64,000 nucleotides of DNA from CAWIXB01 sp963839955 (GCA_963839955.1 CAWIXB010000001.1:3658001-3722000), one strand, 5' to 3'. Shown: positions 42,167-51,006, numbered from the stretch's first letter. Notes: generated from the letters alone by a model not told the origin. Made by a program: numbers and translations.

Positions 42167-42242
42167 CCAACAGGCGCAGCACTGCCTCAACAGGGCGGCA
42201 CGCCTGTTGAGGCAGTGCTGCGCCTACCTAACGTGGTCGAAT
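42167..42242 (-). repeat. palindromic repeat family, copy C (perfect hairpin)
   Basis: Arms 42172-42194 and 42203-42225 are exactly complementary over 23 bp with an eight-base loop; the flank CCTACCTAACGTGGTCGAAT (42223-42242) follows. It begins eight bases downstream of the serS stop in serS orientation and could act as its terminator, although no U-run follows the stem. Confidence 0.92.
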
Positions 42243-42250
42243 CGGCAGGC

Positions 42251-43510
42251 CTAGCGGGGTTCGAGGAGGTCGCGGCCGCCAAGGTAGGGGCGCAGGGCCT
42301 CGGGGACGACGACCGAGCCGTCCTCGCGCTGGTGGTTCTCGAGGATCGCGACGATCCAGCGGGTCGTGGCGAGCGTGCCGTTCAGCGTCGCGAGAGGGCG
42401 GGTGCCGTCGGCGTCGCGCAGCCGCACCCGCAGCCGCCGGGCCTGGAACGTCGTGCAGTTCGACGCCGAGGTCAGCTCGCGGTAGCGACCCTGCGTCGGG
42501 ACCCACGCCTCGCAGTCGTACTTGCGCGCGGCCGAGAGGCCGAGGTCGCCCGCGGCCACGTCGATGACGCGGTAGGGCACCTCCACCTTCGCCAGCATCT
42601 CCTTCTCCCACGCGAGCAGCCGGGCGTGCTCGTCCGGCGCCTCCTCCGGGCGGACGAAGGAGAACATCTCGACCTTGTCGAACTGGTGCACCCGCAGGAC
42701 GCCGCGGGTGTCCTTGCCGTAGGACCCAGCCTCGCGTCGGAAGCACGACGACCACCCGGCGTAGCGCAGGGGCAGGCGATCGGCGTCGATGACCTCGTCC
42801 ATGTGGTAGGCCGCGAGCGGCACCTCGGAGGTGCCGACCAGGTAGAGCTCCTCCTCGGGCAGCCGGTAGACGTTCTCGGCCGCCTGGCCGAGGAAACCGG
42901 TGCCCTCCATGGCCTCGGGCTTGACGAGCACCGGAGGGATGACCGGGACGAAGCCGGCCTCGATCGCCTGCTGCATCGCCAGGCTGAGCATCGCCAGCTG
43001 GAGCTGGGCGCCGACGCCGGTCAGGTAGTAGAAGCGCGCACCGGAGACCTTGGCGCCGCGCTCGGTGTCGATGGCCCCGAGCCGCTGCCCGAGGTCGAGG
43101 TGGTCGCGCGGCGTGAAGTCGAACTCCGGGGGCGTCCCGACGTGCTCGAGGACGGCGTAGTCGTCCTCACCGCCGGGTGGGACGCCCTCTTCGACCAGGT
43201 TCGAGAGCCGGCGGAACATCCCGTCGTACGCCGACTCGGCGGCGTTCTGCGCGGCCTCGGCCTCCTTCACCGCCGCCGAGAGTTCCTTGGTGCGGACAAG
43301 CAGTGCAGTCTTCTCCTCACCCGAGGCCTGGCTGATCTGCCGGCCCAGGCCCTTCTGTTCGGACCGCAGCGCGTCGAAGCGGGCGATGGTCTCGCGCCGG
43401 GTGCGGTCGGCGTGGAGGACGGCGTCGACGAGGCTCGGGTCCTCCCGTCGCGCACGCTGGGAGGCGCGGACCGCCTCGGGGTCGTCGCGGAGCAGCTTGG
43501 CGTCGAGCAT
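42251..43510 (-). CDS. serS: seryl-tRNA synthetase
   Basis: The 419-residue class II synthetase has the N-terminal coiled-coil tRNA arm (about 25-105), motif 2 FRREAGSYGKDTRGVLRVHQFDKVE (key FRREAGSYGKDTRG) and motif 3 LNGTLATTRWIVAILENHQ (key NGTLATTRWIVAILENHQ). It charges both serine and selenocysteine tRNAs. No ribosome site precedes the ATG; instead TACGCT (43522-43517) ends six bases before it, so the mRNA is probably leaderless. A tRNA-Ser is encoded 20 kb away at 23641. Confidence 0.98.
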   Translation of the reverse strand: MLDAKLLRDDPEAVRASQRARREDPSLVDAVLHADRTRRETIARFDALRSEQKGLGRQISQASGEEKTALLVRTKELSAAVKEAEAAQNAAESAYDGMFRRLSNLVEEGVPPGGEDDYAVLEHVGTPPEFDFTPRDHLDLGQRLGAIDTERGAKVSGARFYYLTGVGAQLQLAMLSLAMQQAIEAGFVPVIPPVLVKPEAMEGTGFLGQAAENVYRLPEEELYLVGTSEVPLAAYHMDEVIDADRLPLRYAGWSSCFRREAGSYGKDTRGVLRVHQFDKVEMFSFVRPEEAPDEHARLLAWEKEMLAKVEVPYRVIDVAAGDLGLSAARKYDCEAWVPTQGRYRELTSASNCTTFQARRLRVRLRDADGTRPLATLNGTLATTRWIVAILENHQREDGSVVVPEALRPYLGGRDLLEPR

Positions 43511-43516
43511 CCGGCG

Positions 43517-43522
43517 AGCGTA
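43517..43522 (-). promoter_or_regulatory. -10 element of a leaderless promoter (serS)
   Basis: Reading the minus strand, TACGCT is followed by six bases (CGCCGG) and the ATG. No purine-rich ribosome site is present. Confidence 0.6.
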
Positions 43523-43626
43523 TCCAGCCGCGGTGGGGGCACGCTCGCCTAACCTTCCGCGTACGGAGTGCGGACAGTCCGGCCGACGGTCCAGCGGGGC
43601 AGGCCAGAGCAGGGAGGGAGACGCGG

Positions 43627-44382
43627 ATGCGCAGCGGTGCCGACACCCGGCTGGCGAGTCGGTTGACCCTCGGCGCCCTCGCCGCGTTCCTCTTCGCCGT
43701 CCCGTTCACCCTCCTGCTGCTGCTCGTGGTGACGAGCTGGGAGCCGCTGGAGCGCCTGGACACCGGCGTCGCCAACCACCTCAACGAGTTCGTGACGGAG
43801 CGGCCGTGGCTGGACGATTTCCTGCAGTTCGTCGCGGACGCCACTGACCCCTGGGCCTTCCGCCTCGTCGTACTCGCCGTCGTGATCTGGCTGTGGGTGC
43901 GCGGTGCTCATCGGCTGGCCTGGTGGGCCGCGGCGACGACGGTGTTCGGTGGCCTGCTGACACTGGTGCTCAAGCAGCTGGTGGAGCGTGCCCGGCCGAC
44001 GTTCGACGAGCCGGTCACCCACGTGGGCGGGTACAGCTTCCCGAGCGGGCACGCGCTGAACTCGCTGCTGTGCACCGGTGTCCTGCTGCTCGTCTTCCTC
44101 CCGGTGCTGCACCGGGGCGGGCAGTGGCTCGCGTACGGCGTGGGTGTCCTGCTCGTGCTGCTGACCGGCTTCGACCGCATCGCGTTGGGGGCCCACTACG
44201 TCAGCGACGTGCTGGCCGCCTGGGTCGTGGCGCTGGCATGCCTCGCCGGCTCGGCGGCGGCGTTCGAGATCTGGCGACGGGAAGAGGGCCACAGACCTGC
44301 CAATCCCGCAGAGGGTGGCGTCGACCCGGAGGCCGGGTCAGACATGTCCGACCCTCCCCGGGACCGGCAGGTGCGTTCGTGA
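43627..44382 (+). CDS. PAP2-family membrane phosphatase
   Basis: This 251-residue protein has six membrane helices and the three PAP2 motifs: KQLVERARP (about residues 117-125), SFPSGHAL (about 138-145) and GAHYVSDVLAA (about 188-198). It would dephosphorylate phosphatidate, undecaprenyl diphosphate or a related lipid on the outer face. A GGGAGGGAGAC site precedes the ATG. The stop overlaps the GTG start of a second PAP2 protein that is fused to a lipid kinase. Confidence 0.93.
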   Translation: MRSGADTRLASRLTLGALAAFLFAVPFTLLLLLVVTSWEPLERLDTGVANHLNEFVTERPWLDDFLQFVADATDPWAFRLVVLAVVIWLWVRGAHRLAWWAAATTVFGGLLTLVLKQLVERARPTFDEPVTHVGGYSFPSGHALNSLLCTGVLLLVFLPVLHRGGQWLAYGVGVLLVLLTGFDRIALGAHYVSDVLAAWVVALACLAGSAAAFEIWRREEGHRPANPAEGGVDPEAGSDMSDPPRDRQVRS

Positions 44383-45971
44383 TCGCCCGAGTCGCGCGCA
44401 TCGCGGGCCAGGTGGTGCTGCTGCTCGCCGTGCTCTACGCGGTGCTGGTGGGCCTCGGGCTGCTCCTCACCAAGGTCGTCGACGACACCGAGCTCGTCGA
44501 CGCCGAGGACGCCGTCAACAGAGGTCTCGCGTCCATACGAACCCCCGAGATGGACGACGTCACGTACCTGCTCTCGGGCGTTGGCGCCACCGTCGCCATC
44601 GTCGGCGCCATGCTGGTGGTGGCGGTCTGCCTTCGGCTGGCGATGCACCGCTGGCACGAGCCGGTCTTCCTCGCGGTTGCCGTCACCTCGCAGGCGCTGG
44701 TCTTTTTGCTGGTCACCCTTGTCATCTCCCGGCAGCGGCCCGACGTGCCCCAGCTCGACGACTCACCACCGACGTCGAGCTTCCCCAGCGGTCACACCGG
44801 CGCTGCCACGGCGCTGTTCGTGGCGAGCGCTCTGCTGGTGGCGTGGTACGTACGGCGCCGCGCGGTGCGGCTGCTCGCCGTCGCGGTGCTGCTCGCCGTC
44901 CCTCTGCTGGTTGCTTATGGCCGGCTCTACCGCGGCATGCACCATCCCACCGATGTTCTCGCAGCCTTCCTCAACGGCGCGGTCTGCGTCGGCATCGCGA
45001 GCGCGATCGTGCTCGGCCGGCTCCCATGGTCGCGGCGACGGGTGGCGAGGGAAGCCCCCTCGTCGAACTCCGACGACGGGAGCCACACCAGTCGAGCCGC
45101 GATTGTCTACAACCCCACGAAGATCCCGAACTTCGCGGGCCATCAGCGCCGGGTGCTGCGCTTCATGGCGACCGCCGGGTGGGACCCGCCGCTCTGGCTT
45201 GAGACGACCCGCGACGACCCGGGCATCGGCATGGTGGAGCGGGCGATCGAGGAGAAGTGCGACCTGGTCTTCGTCTGCGGCGGCGACGGCACCGTGATGG
45301 CCGCGGTGACCGCGCTCGCGGGCAGCGAGATGCCACTCGCGATCCTGCCGCTGGGCACCGGCAACCTGCTCGCCCGCAACCTCGGAATCCCCATCGCCGA
45401 CGAGGCGGCCGCCCTGCGCGTCGGAGTGCACGGTCGCGACCGGCGCATCGACGTGTGCGCAGTCGACGGACGGCGGTTCGCGGTGATGGCCGGCATCGGC
45501 TTCGACGCGGCGATGATGCGCGACGCGCCGGAAAGGCTGAAGAAGCGGATGGGCGGCGCGGCGTACGTCTTGTCGGGCGCGCGGCACCTCCGCGGGCGGG
45601 CGATCCGGGTGAAGCTCACTCTCGACGACGGGGAGCCACTGCACCGCCGGGTCCGCACCGTCGTGGTCGGGAACGTCGGGCGGCTGCAGTACGGCATCCC
45701 GTTGCTGCCCGAAGCGGAGGCCGACGACGGCATCCTCGACGTCGTCCTGGTCGCGCCTCGCCACGCGCTCGACTGGGCCCGGCTGGCCGGGCGCGTGATC
45801 CGTCGCGCGAATGTCCCCGACCGGCGGATGGAGCGGTTCCGCGCCAAGCACGTCGTCATCGAGGCCAGCCGTCCGCAGCCCCGCCAGCTCGACGGCGACC
45901 TGGTCGACGAGGGCACCACGCTCGACGTACAGATCGAGCCGGGCGCGCTCATCGTGCGTGTCCCCCGCTGA
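44379..45971 (+). CDS. PAP2 phosphatase fused to diacylglycerol kinase-like domain
   Basis: The 530-residue protein starts at GTG 44379, overlapping the previous stop. Residues 1-215 form a PAP2 domain (SRQRPDVPQLDD, SFPSGHTG, YRGMHHPTDVLAA) and about 235-530 a DAGK/YegS-type kinase (AAIVYNPTKIPN, VFVCGGDGTVMAAV, LPLGTGNLLARNL with the GTGN motif). The two activities oppose each other on lipids: phosphate removal outside and phosphorylation inside. This fusion is known in actinobacteria as a bifunctional PAP2/diacylglycerol kinase family; the substrate is unproven. Confidence 0.93.
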   Translation: MIARVARIAGQVVLLLAVLYAVLVGLGLLLTKVVDDTELVDAEDAVNRGLASIRTPEMDDVTYLLSGVGATVAIVGAMLVVAVCLRLAMHRWHEPVFLAVAVTSQALVFLLVTLVISRQRPDVPQLDDSPPTSSFPSGHTGAATALFVASALLVAWYVRRRAVRLLAVAVLLAVPLLVAYGRLYRGMHHPTDVLAAFLNGAVCVGIASAIVLGRLPWSRRRVAREAPSSNSDDGSHTSRAAIVYNPTKIPNFAGHQRRVLRFMATAGWDPPLWLETTRDDPGIGMVERAIEEKCDLVFVCGGDGTVMAAVTALAGSEMPLAILPLGTGNLLARNLGIPIADEAAALRVGVHGRDRRIDVCAVDGRRFAVMAGIGFDAAMMRDAPERLKKRMGGAAYVLSGARHLRGRAIRVKLTLDDGEPLHRRVRTVVVGNVGRLQYGIPLLPEAEADDGILDVVLVAPRHALDWARLAGRVIRRANVPDRRMERFRAKHVVIEASRPQPRQLDGDLVDEGTTLDVQIEPGALIVRVPR

Positions 45972-45988
45972 CCCGCGCAGCACGGAGG

Positions 45989-46927
45989 TCAGCTGCGGCC
46001 GCTCCGCACCCGACCGAGCCAGGCAGCGGCGTCGCGGTAGACGACGTCGTCGCGTGCCCAGGCGACGGGAGCAGCGTCGTCGGCCCGGGGGTAGGACCCC
46101 AGGAACCGCACGTCGGAGCACACCCGGCGCAGGCCCATGAGCGCCTCGCCCACCCGTGCGTCGTCGACGTGGCCCTCGCAGTCGATCGAGAAGCAGTAGC
46201 GGCCGAGCCGCTCTCCGGTCGGCCGCGACTCGATGCGCGTCATGTTGACCCCGCGCACCGAAAGCTCGGTGAGGATCTCGAGCAACGCTCCGGGGTGGTC
46301 GTCGGAGATGAACGCGACCAGTGACGTCTTGTCGTGCCCGCTCGGCAACGGCGGCTCGGCCGGGCGGGACACCAGCACGAAGCGGGTCATCGCGTCGGGG
46401 TTGTCCTCGATCTCCTCGGCGAGCACGTCGAGCCGGTAGTGCTTCGCGGACAGGGGCGAGGCGATCGCCGCGTCGTAGTCGGCGGTGCCGTCGGCGAGGG
46501 CAGCCGCCGCGCCCGCGGTCGACAGTGCCGGGATCACCGCAGCCTCCGGCAATGCCAGGGCGACCCAGCGACGACACTGCGCCTCGGCATGCGGGTGGGT
46601 GGCGATCCGGCGTACGGCGTGCAGTCCCGTGCCGGGCGGGGCCAGGAGCGCGAAGGAGACCGGCAGCAGCACCTCCCGGGTCAGCATCAGCGGCTCGCCC
46701 GAGGCGAGCTCGTCGAGGGTCGCCGTGACCGAGCCCTCGACGGAGTTCTCGATCGGCACCAGCGCCGCGGTCGCCTCACCGTTGCGGACCGCGTCGAGCG
46801 CCGCGGCGACCGTCGCGTGCGGCACCCGCTCGGCCTTCGCCGCGGCCGGCAGTGTCCGCAGCGCGGCCTCCGCGAATGTCCCCTCGGGACCGAGGTAGGC
46901 GTAGCGGGCGGGCGGAACTCCGGGCAT
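45989..46927 (-). CDS. pheA: prephenate dehydratase
   Basis: The 312-residue protein (start ATG 46927) has the PDT domain: YLGPEGTFAEAAL, VPIENSVEGSV and AMTRFVLVSR with the catalytic TRF. An ACT domain follows (about 205-280: TSLVAFISDDHPGALLEIL, NMTRIESRP, YCFSIDCEGH), which senses phenylalanine. It converts prephenate to phenylpyruvate in phenylalanine synthesis. TAAGGT (46940-46935) lies seven bases before the ATG without a ribosome site, indicating a leaderless message. Confidence 0.96.
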   Translation of the reverse strand: MPGVPPARYAYLGPEGTFAEAALRTLPAAAKAERVPHATVAAALDAVRNGEATAALVPIENSVEGSVTATLDELASGEPLMLTREVLLPVSFALLAPPGTGLHAVRRIATHPHAEAQCRRWVALALPEAAVIPALSTAGAAAALADGTADYDAAIASPLSAKHYRLDVLAEEIEDNPDAMTRFVLVSRPAEPPLPSGHDKTSLVAFISDDHPGALLEILTELSVRGVNMTRIESRPTGERLGRYCFSIDCEGHVDDARVGEALMGLRRVCSDVRFLGSYPRADDAAPVAWARDDVVYRDAAAWLGRVRSGRS

Positions 46928-46934
46928 GCGCCGC

Positions 46935-46940
46935 ACCTTA
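46935..46940 (-). promoter_or_regulatory. -10 element of a leaderless promoter (pheA)
   Basis: TAAGGT on the minus strand, then GCGGCGC and ATG. It lies in the 30-bp gap after the DUF4446 gene, so pheA seems to have its own start of transcription. Confidence 0.5.
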
Positions 46941-46957
46941 GTCGGCGTACGCGCCGG

Positions 46958-47392
46958 TCAGCCGGTCCGGGCGGCGTCGATCGCGGCCTGCTCCTCGGGT
47001 GAGATCCGGTGCTCGCTCGTGAGGCCGGTGAGCTCCTTCGCGTAGGTTCGGGTCTCGCTGCGGCCGTTGATGGAGGACAGGACGAGACCGTCGCCGTTGT
47101 CGTTGTAGATCGCGGCCGAGAAGGACATCCGCCCGCCCATGTCAGCGAAGGCGTCGTAGCGCACCACCCCGATGTGGCGCAGTGCGCTGGCATCCTCCGC
47201 GTCGGCGCCGGCCGCGGCCGTCGGAGCGTCCGGCCGCTTCGACGCCGGGCGGCGCAGTCGCCTGCGCAGTCCCCGGACCCGCGCCAGCGCCAGCAGGGCG
47301 AGCAGGAAGGACAGCGCCGCCACTGCTGCGGCCGCGACCGCGACCATCTCGAGCTCGTCGCGGGTCAGCTGGATCTCAACGTCGATCGGCAT
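46958..47392 (-). CDS. DUF4446 family protein
   Basis: The 144-residue protein has one N-terminal membrane helix (about 15-38), a basic linker and the DUF4446 core: RHIGVVRYDAFADMGGRMSFSAAIYNDNGDGLVLSSINGR (key VVRYDAFADMGGRMSF) and EHRISPEEQAAIDAA. Function is unknown. I chose ATG 47392 over a GTG at 47416 because TAGTCT (47405-47400) ends exactly seven bases before it, the same arrangement as at serS and pheA. Confidence 0.88.
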   Translation of the reverse strand: MPIDVEIQLTRDELEMVAVAAAAVAALSFLLALLALARVRGLRRRLRRPASKRPDAPTAAAGADAEDASALRHIGVVRYDAFADMGGRMSFSAAIYNDNGDGLVLSSINGRSETRTYAKELTGLTSEHRISPEEQAAIDAARTG

Positions 47393-47440
47393 CGGCAGCA
47401 GACTAACGGCAGACACGAGGCGAACCCGCTCAACACATGC

Positions 47441-49558
47441 TCAATCCGTATGGACCAAAAGTGCCAGCACCTTCCAGTACACGCCCTCGATGTTCGAGAT
47501 CCGCAGGTCCACGTCGCGACCCGCGTCGGTGCCGTCCAGGGTGATCTGCTCCCACCAGTACTCCCCCGTCCCGACCGAGGGACCGGTGGGCAGCACGACC
47601 GAGCCGTCGGCCTCGATCTGGATCCCGGTCGTCGCGTTGTCGTGGTCGCCGCGCAGCACCGACACCACGTTGCGGCCTGCCGCCAGATGCAGTCTGAGCA
47701 CTGCAGCGTCGGTGTCGGTCACCATGTCCCGGCGCAGCGGGTCAGGGCCGGTGCGGTCCCGCGACTCGGGCACGGCGTCGACCCACCCGAAGCCGACGGC
47801 GGAGTCCCACCGGCTGCTGGGCGTGAGCCGACGGTACGACGTGAACAGCGCGCTGGTCGCGGTGCCCGCGTCGAGGGCGAGCCTGCTCTCGGCGCCGTCC
47901 GGCGCGACCGCGACCGACGCGCGCGGAGCACCCGACACCGCGAGGCCGGCGGCCGTCACCCGCGCGGTCAGCGTGACGGTGCGCAGCAGTCCCGGCACGG
48001 GCCCACCCGCAGGAGCGACGAGCGGGACGTCGACGACGACACTGCTCGCCGGTTCCACTGCGCGCGTCACCGTGCTCACAGTCCACCCGTCGGGAGCGTC
48101 GACGGTCACCACGACCTCGACAGCCTCCGGCGGCCCTTCGCCGGGAACCCGTTCGATGGTGACCCGGGCCGAGTCCTGGCGACCGGCGAGCAGAGCCGGG
48201 CCTGCATCGAGGCGGGTGACGCGCAGCGGCCCGGTGTAGCCCGCGCCCCGGACGTCGGCCTCGTGGTCGGCCGCAATCCGCTGCAACCGGGCCACCACAT
48301 CGGGGTGCGGTCCGGCGAGGTTGTAGCTCTCCTGGGGGTCGCGACTGAGGTCGTACAGCTCCGGCAGATTGCGCTGGTCACTGCCTCGCCGTACGACGTG
48401 CAGCTTCCACCGCCCTTCGCGCACGGCCGCCAGCCGGTCGCTGAGGTAGTAGTACACCGGCGGATGGTCGGTCGCACGATGCCCGGCCAGCGCGGCGCCG
48501 ACGTCGGCTCCGTCCAAGGTCACCGCGGGGTCGGGCGTGACGCCGGCGAGGGCGCACGCCGTCGGCAGCACGTCCAGCGAGGACACCACGGCGTCCGAGA
48601 CCTCACCGGCTGGGATGACTCCAGGCCAGCGGGCGATGAACGGCACCCGCATCCCGCCCTCGAACGCGTCGAACTTGCGACCGCGCAGCCCGCCGACCGA
48701 ACCTTCGAACCAGGGGCCGTTGTCACTGACCACCGCGACGAGCGTGTCGCGCTCGAGACCGCGTGTCCGCAACGCGTCGAGGAGCCGGCCCACGTGATGG
48801 TCGAGGGACTCGATGGCGTCGCCGTAGAGACCCGCCCGCGACCGACCGTCGAACGGTGGCTCCACGGCGAGCGGCAGGTGCGGCATGACCTCGGCGAGAT
48901 AGACGAAGAAGGGCCGGTCCCCCGCCGCGTCGATGGCGGCGATGGCCTCGTCGGTGAAGCGCCGGCTCAGTGTTGCCAGGTCGGCGTCGCTGTCGACCGA
49001 GTCGACCACCTGGCCGTCGCGCCACAGGTCGAAGGGGTAGGTGCCGGCGGTGTAGACGCCGTTCAGGCCGAAGAACCGGTCGAAGCCGTGGTTGGTCGGC
49101 GCGTGCTCCGGTGGGCGGCCGACGTGCCACTTCCCTACGCACGCGGTCGCGTAGCCCGCGTCCTGCAGGTACTCCGCCACCGTGCGTTCCTCCGCCGGCA
49201 GACCCTTGGCGTCCTCCGGGTAGAGGACGTCGGTCAGCCCGGAGCGCGGCGGCACCCGCCCGGTGAGCAGCGCGGCGCGCGAGGGCGTGCAGACGGGGGC
49301 ACCCGAGTAGCCCTGCGTGAACCGTGTGCCCTCTGCGGCCAGCCTGTCGAGGCGCGGCGTGCGCACCAGCGGCGAGCCGTAGCTGCCGAGGTCGCCGTAG
49401 CCGAGGTCGTCGAGGTAGACCAGCAGGATGTTCGGTCGGCGGCGGCCGGCTGTCGCGGCCGCAAGACCAGCGCCCGAGGTGGCGAGACCGAGCCCGGTGC
49501 CGAGCAGCGCACCGGCGCCGCCGGCGAGGACGGCGCGGCGGGAGACTGTCGAAGGCAT
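47441..49558 (-). CDS. secreted sulfatase (Tat signal)
   Basis: The N-terminus SRRAVLAGGAGALLGTGLGLA is a twin-arginine-type signal (key SRRAVLAG). The 705-residue enzyme has the alkaline-phosphatase-superfamily metal site LLVYLDDLGYGD and the sulfatase signature CTPSRAALLTGR (about residues 90-101); its Cys would be converted to formylglycine by FGE, which is not encoded here. SDNGPWFEGS supplies further ligands. About 250 C-terminal residues form extra beta domains, the last resembling an NPCBM/F5-8-type carbohydrate-binding module. AGGAGG precedes the ATG. Likely role: desulfation of extracellular sulfated polysaccharides or esters. Confidence 0.92.
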   Translation of the reverse strand: MPSTVSRRAVLAGGAGALLGTGLGLATSGAGLAAATAGRRRPNILLVYLDDLGYGDLGSYGSPLVRTPRLDRLAAEGTRFTQGYSGAPVCTPSRAALLTGRVPPRSGLTDVLYPEDAKGLPAEERTVAEYLQDAGYATACVGKWHVGRPPEHAPTNHGFDRFFGLNGVYTAGTYPFDLWRDGQVVDSVDSDADLATLSRRFTDEAIAAIDAAGDRPFFVYLAEVMPHLPLAVEPPFDGRSRAGLYGDAIESLDHHVGRLLDALRTRGLERDTLVAVVSDNGPWFEGSVGGLRGRKFDAFEGGMRVPFIARWPGVIPAGEVSDAVVSSLDVLPTACALAGVTPDPAVTLDGADVGAALAGHRATDHPPVYYYLSDRLAAVREGRWKLHVVRRGSDQRNLPELYDLSRDPQESYNLAGPHPDVVARLQRIAADHEADVRGAGYTGPLRVTRLDAGPALLAGRQDSARVTIERVPGEGPPEAVEVVVTVDAPDGWTVSTVTRAVEPASSVVVDVPLVAPAGGPVPGLLRTVTLTARVTAAGLAVSGAPRASVAVAPDGAESRLALDAGTATSALFTSYRRLTPSSRWDSAVGFGWVDAVPESRDRTGPDPLRRDMVTDTDAAVLRLHLAAGRNVVSVLRGDHDNATTGIQIEADGSVVLPTGPSVGTGEYWWEQITLDGTDAGRDVDLRISNIEGVYWKVLALLVHTD

Positions 49559-49613
49559 GTCGGATGAACCTCCTGCCCGACGTCGTCGCGTCAGGCGTCC
49601 AAGCCCCCCCGGG

Positions 49614-50528
49614 CTACAGCGCGTCGCGCTCGGTCATGGAGAAACGCAGCTTGGCCATCATGTTCTCGACCTGCGGGCTCAGGCCGCTCTCGTCGAAGAG
49701 CTCGTGCACCCGTCCGGCGAGCCCTTCCGGGCTCCACCGGGTGTCATGGTTCTGGATCACCGCGACCGAGGTGAACGGCTGGTAGAGCTCGACGGCGTCA
49801 CCCTGCACGCCGAAGACCTTGCCGCTGATGTCGCCGGCCGCGTCGCTGCAGAGGTAGGCGACGAGCGGGGCCACGTTGTCGGGGTGCCAGAAGTCGAACT
49901 GCTCGTCGCCGTCGGGGCTCATGTCCTTGAAGCTGCCGTAGGCACTCTCGGTCATCCGGGTGCGCGCGGCGGGGGCGATCGCGTTGCTGCGGACGTCGTA
50001 GCGCGCCATCTCCATCGCGACGATCGTCGAGAACGCGGCAATGCCCGCCTTCGCCGTGCCGTAGTTCGCCTGACCGAAGTTTCCCAGCAGACCCGAAGTC
50101 GACGCGGTGCACACGATGCGCCCGCCGCCGCCTGTTTCCTTCCAGTACGCGCATGCGTAGTGGGTCGGCAGGAAGTGTCCGCGCAGGTGCACCCTGAGCA
50201 CCGCATCCCACTCGTCGGCGCTCATCTTCGCGACAGTGCGGTCGCGCAGGATCCCCGCGTTGTTGACCAGGGCGTCGAGGCGGCCCCAGGTCTCGATCGC
50301 GCGGTCGATGAGCGCTCGCGCCGCGTCTTCGTCGGCGCAGTCGCCGGTGTCGAGGACGGCCTCGCCGCCGGCGTCGACGATCTCCGCGACGACCTGCTCC
50401 CCCACCTCGGCGTCGAGCTCGTTGACGACCACCCGGGCGCCCTCGCGCGCCAGCTCGTGTGCCTCGCCCCGGCCGATGCCCCGGCCGGCGCCGGTGACGA
50501 CGGCGACCTTCCCACCCAGGAGTGCCAT
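49614..50528 (-). CDS. SDR-family dehydrogenase, 17-beta-HSD4/3-hydroxyacyl-CoA type
   Basis: The start is ATG 50528 (304 residues). It shows the cofactor motif TGAGRGIGRGEAHELA, NNAGILRDRTVAKM (typical of the HSD17B4/acyl-CoA type), catalytic Ser in TASTSGLLGNFGQANYGTAKAG (key YGTAKAG, Tyr and Lys), and a longer C-terminal tail than simple SDRs. Probable role: oxidation of a 3-hydroxyacyl-CoA or related alcohol. It lies ten bases downstream of soxR on the same strand, so it may be in the same transcript. Confidence 0.88.
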   Translation of the reverse strand: MALLGGKVAVVTGAGRGIGRGEAHELAREGARVVVNELDAEVGEQVVAEIVDAGGEAVLDTGDCADEDAARALIDRAIETWGRLDALVNNAGILRDRTVAKMSADEWDAVLRVHLRGHFLPTHYACAYWKETGGGGRIVCTASTSGLLGNFGQANYGTAKAGIAAFSTIVAMEMARYDVRSNAIAPAARTRMTESAYGSFKDMSPDGDEQFDFWHPDNVAPLVAYLCSDAAGDISGKVFGVQGDAVELYQPFTSVAVIQNHDTRWSPEGLAGRVHELFDESGLSPQVENMMAKLRFSMTERDAL

Positions 50529-50538
50529 GCGCGGAACC

Positions 50539-51000
50539 CTAGGGGACAGCGCGGCGCAGTGCAGCGGGCAGGTACGCCGCTCCCACACTCTGGTCGGCAG
50601 CCCGGTCCGACGGGTTGGAGATGCCACACCGTCGCAGCGAAAGGCAGCCACAGCCGATACACGAGTCGAGCCCGTCACGCAGGGCCTCGAGCGCGCCGAT
50701 CTGGTCATCCAGCCGTGATCGCCAGAGTCGCGAGATGCGCGTCCAGTCCGCCCGGGTCGGTGTCCGCGACGCGGGAAGGGACGCGAGGGCGGCGCGTACT
50801 TCGTCCAGGGTGAGCCCCACGTTGCGCGCGGCACGGACGAAGGCAAGCCGCCGCAACACGTTGCGCTCGTACCGACGCTGCCCTCCGCTGGTCCGGCTGG
50901 CGTTGATCAGGCCCTCGCGTTCGTAGAAGCGCAGGGCGGACGCCGCAAAGCCGCTGCGCTCGGCCACTTGGCCGACGGTGAGCAAGTCCGTCGTGTGCAT
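50539..51000 (-). CDS. soxR: redox-sensitive MerR-family activator SoxR
   Basis: The 153-residue protein (ATG 51000) has a MerR winged helix (LTVGQVAERSGFAASALRFYEREGL; key VAERSGFAASALRFYE) and the [2Fe-2S] cluster motif CIGCGCLSLRRC (about residues 113-124), diagnostic of SoxR. In actinomycetes SoxR responds to redox-active pigments and turns on oxidoreductases. The two adjacent SDR genes, one downstream and one divergent, are plausible targets. TAGGCT (51012-51007) lies six bases before the ATG, so the message is probably leaderless. Confidence 0.95.
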   Translation of the reverse strand: MHTTDLLTVGQVAERSGFAASALRFYEREGLINASRTSGGQRRYERNVLRRLAFVRAARNVGLTLDEVRAALASLPASRTPTRADWTRISRLWRSRLDDQIGALEALRDGLDSCIGCGCLSLRRCGISNPSDRAADQSVGAAYLPAALRRAVP

Positions 51001-51006
51001 CCACAC

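Noticed and set aside
44763..46577. 604-codon minus-strand frame opposite the PAP2-DAGK and pheA genes
   Set aside because: Both overlapped genes carry complete catalytic motifs; the frame is basic, without domains, and spans two oppositely oriented genes.
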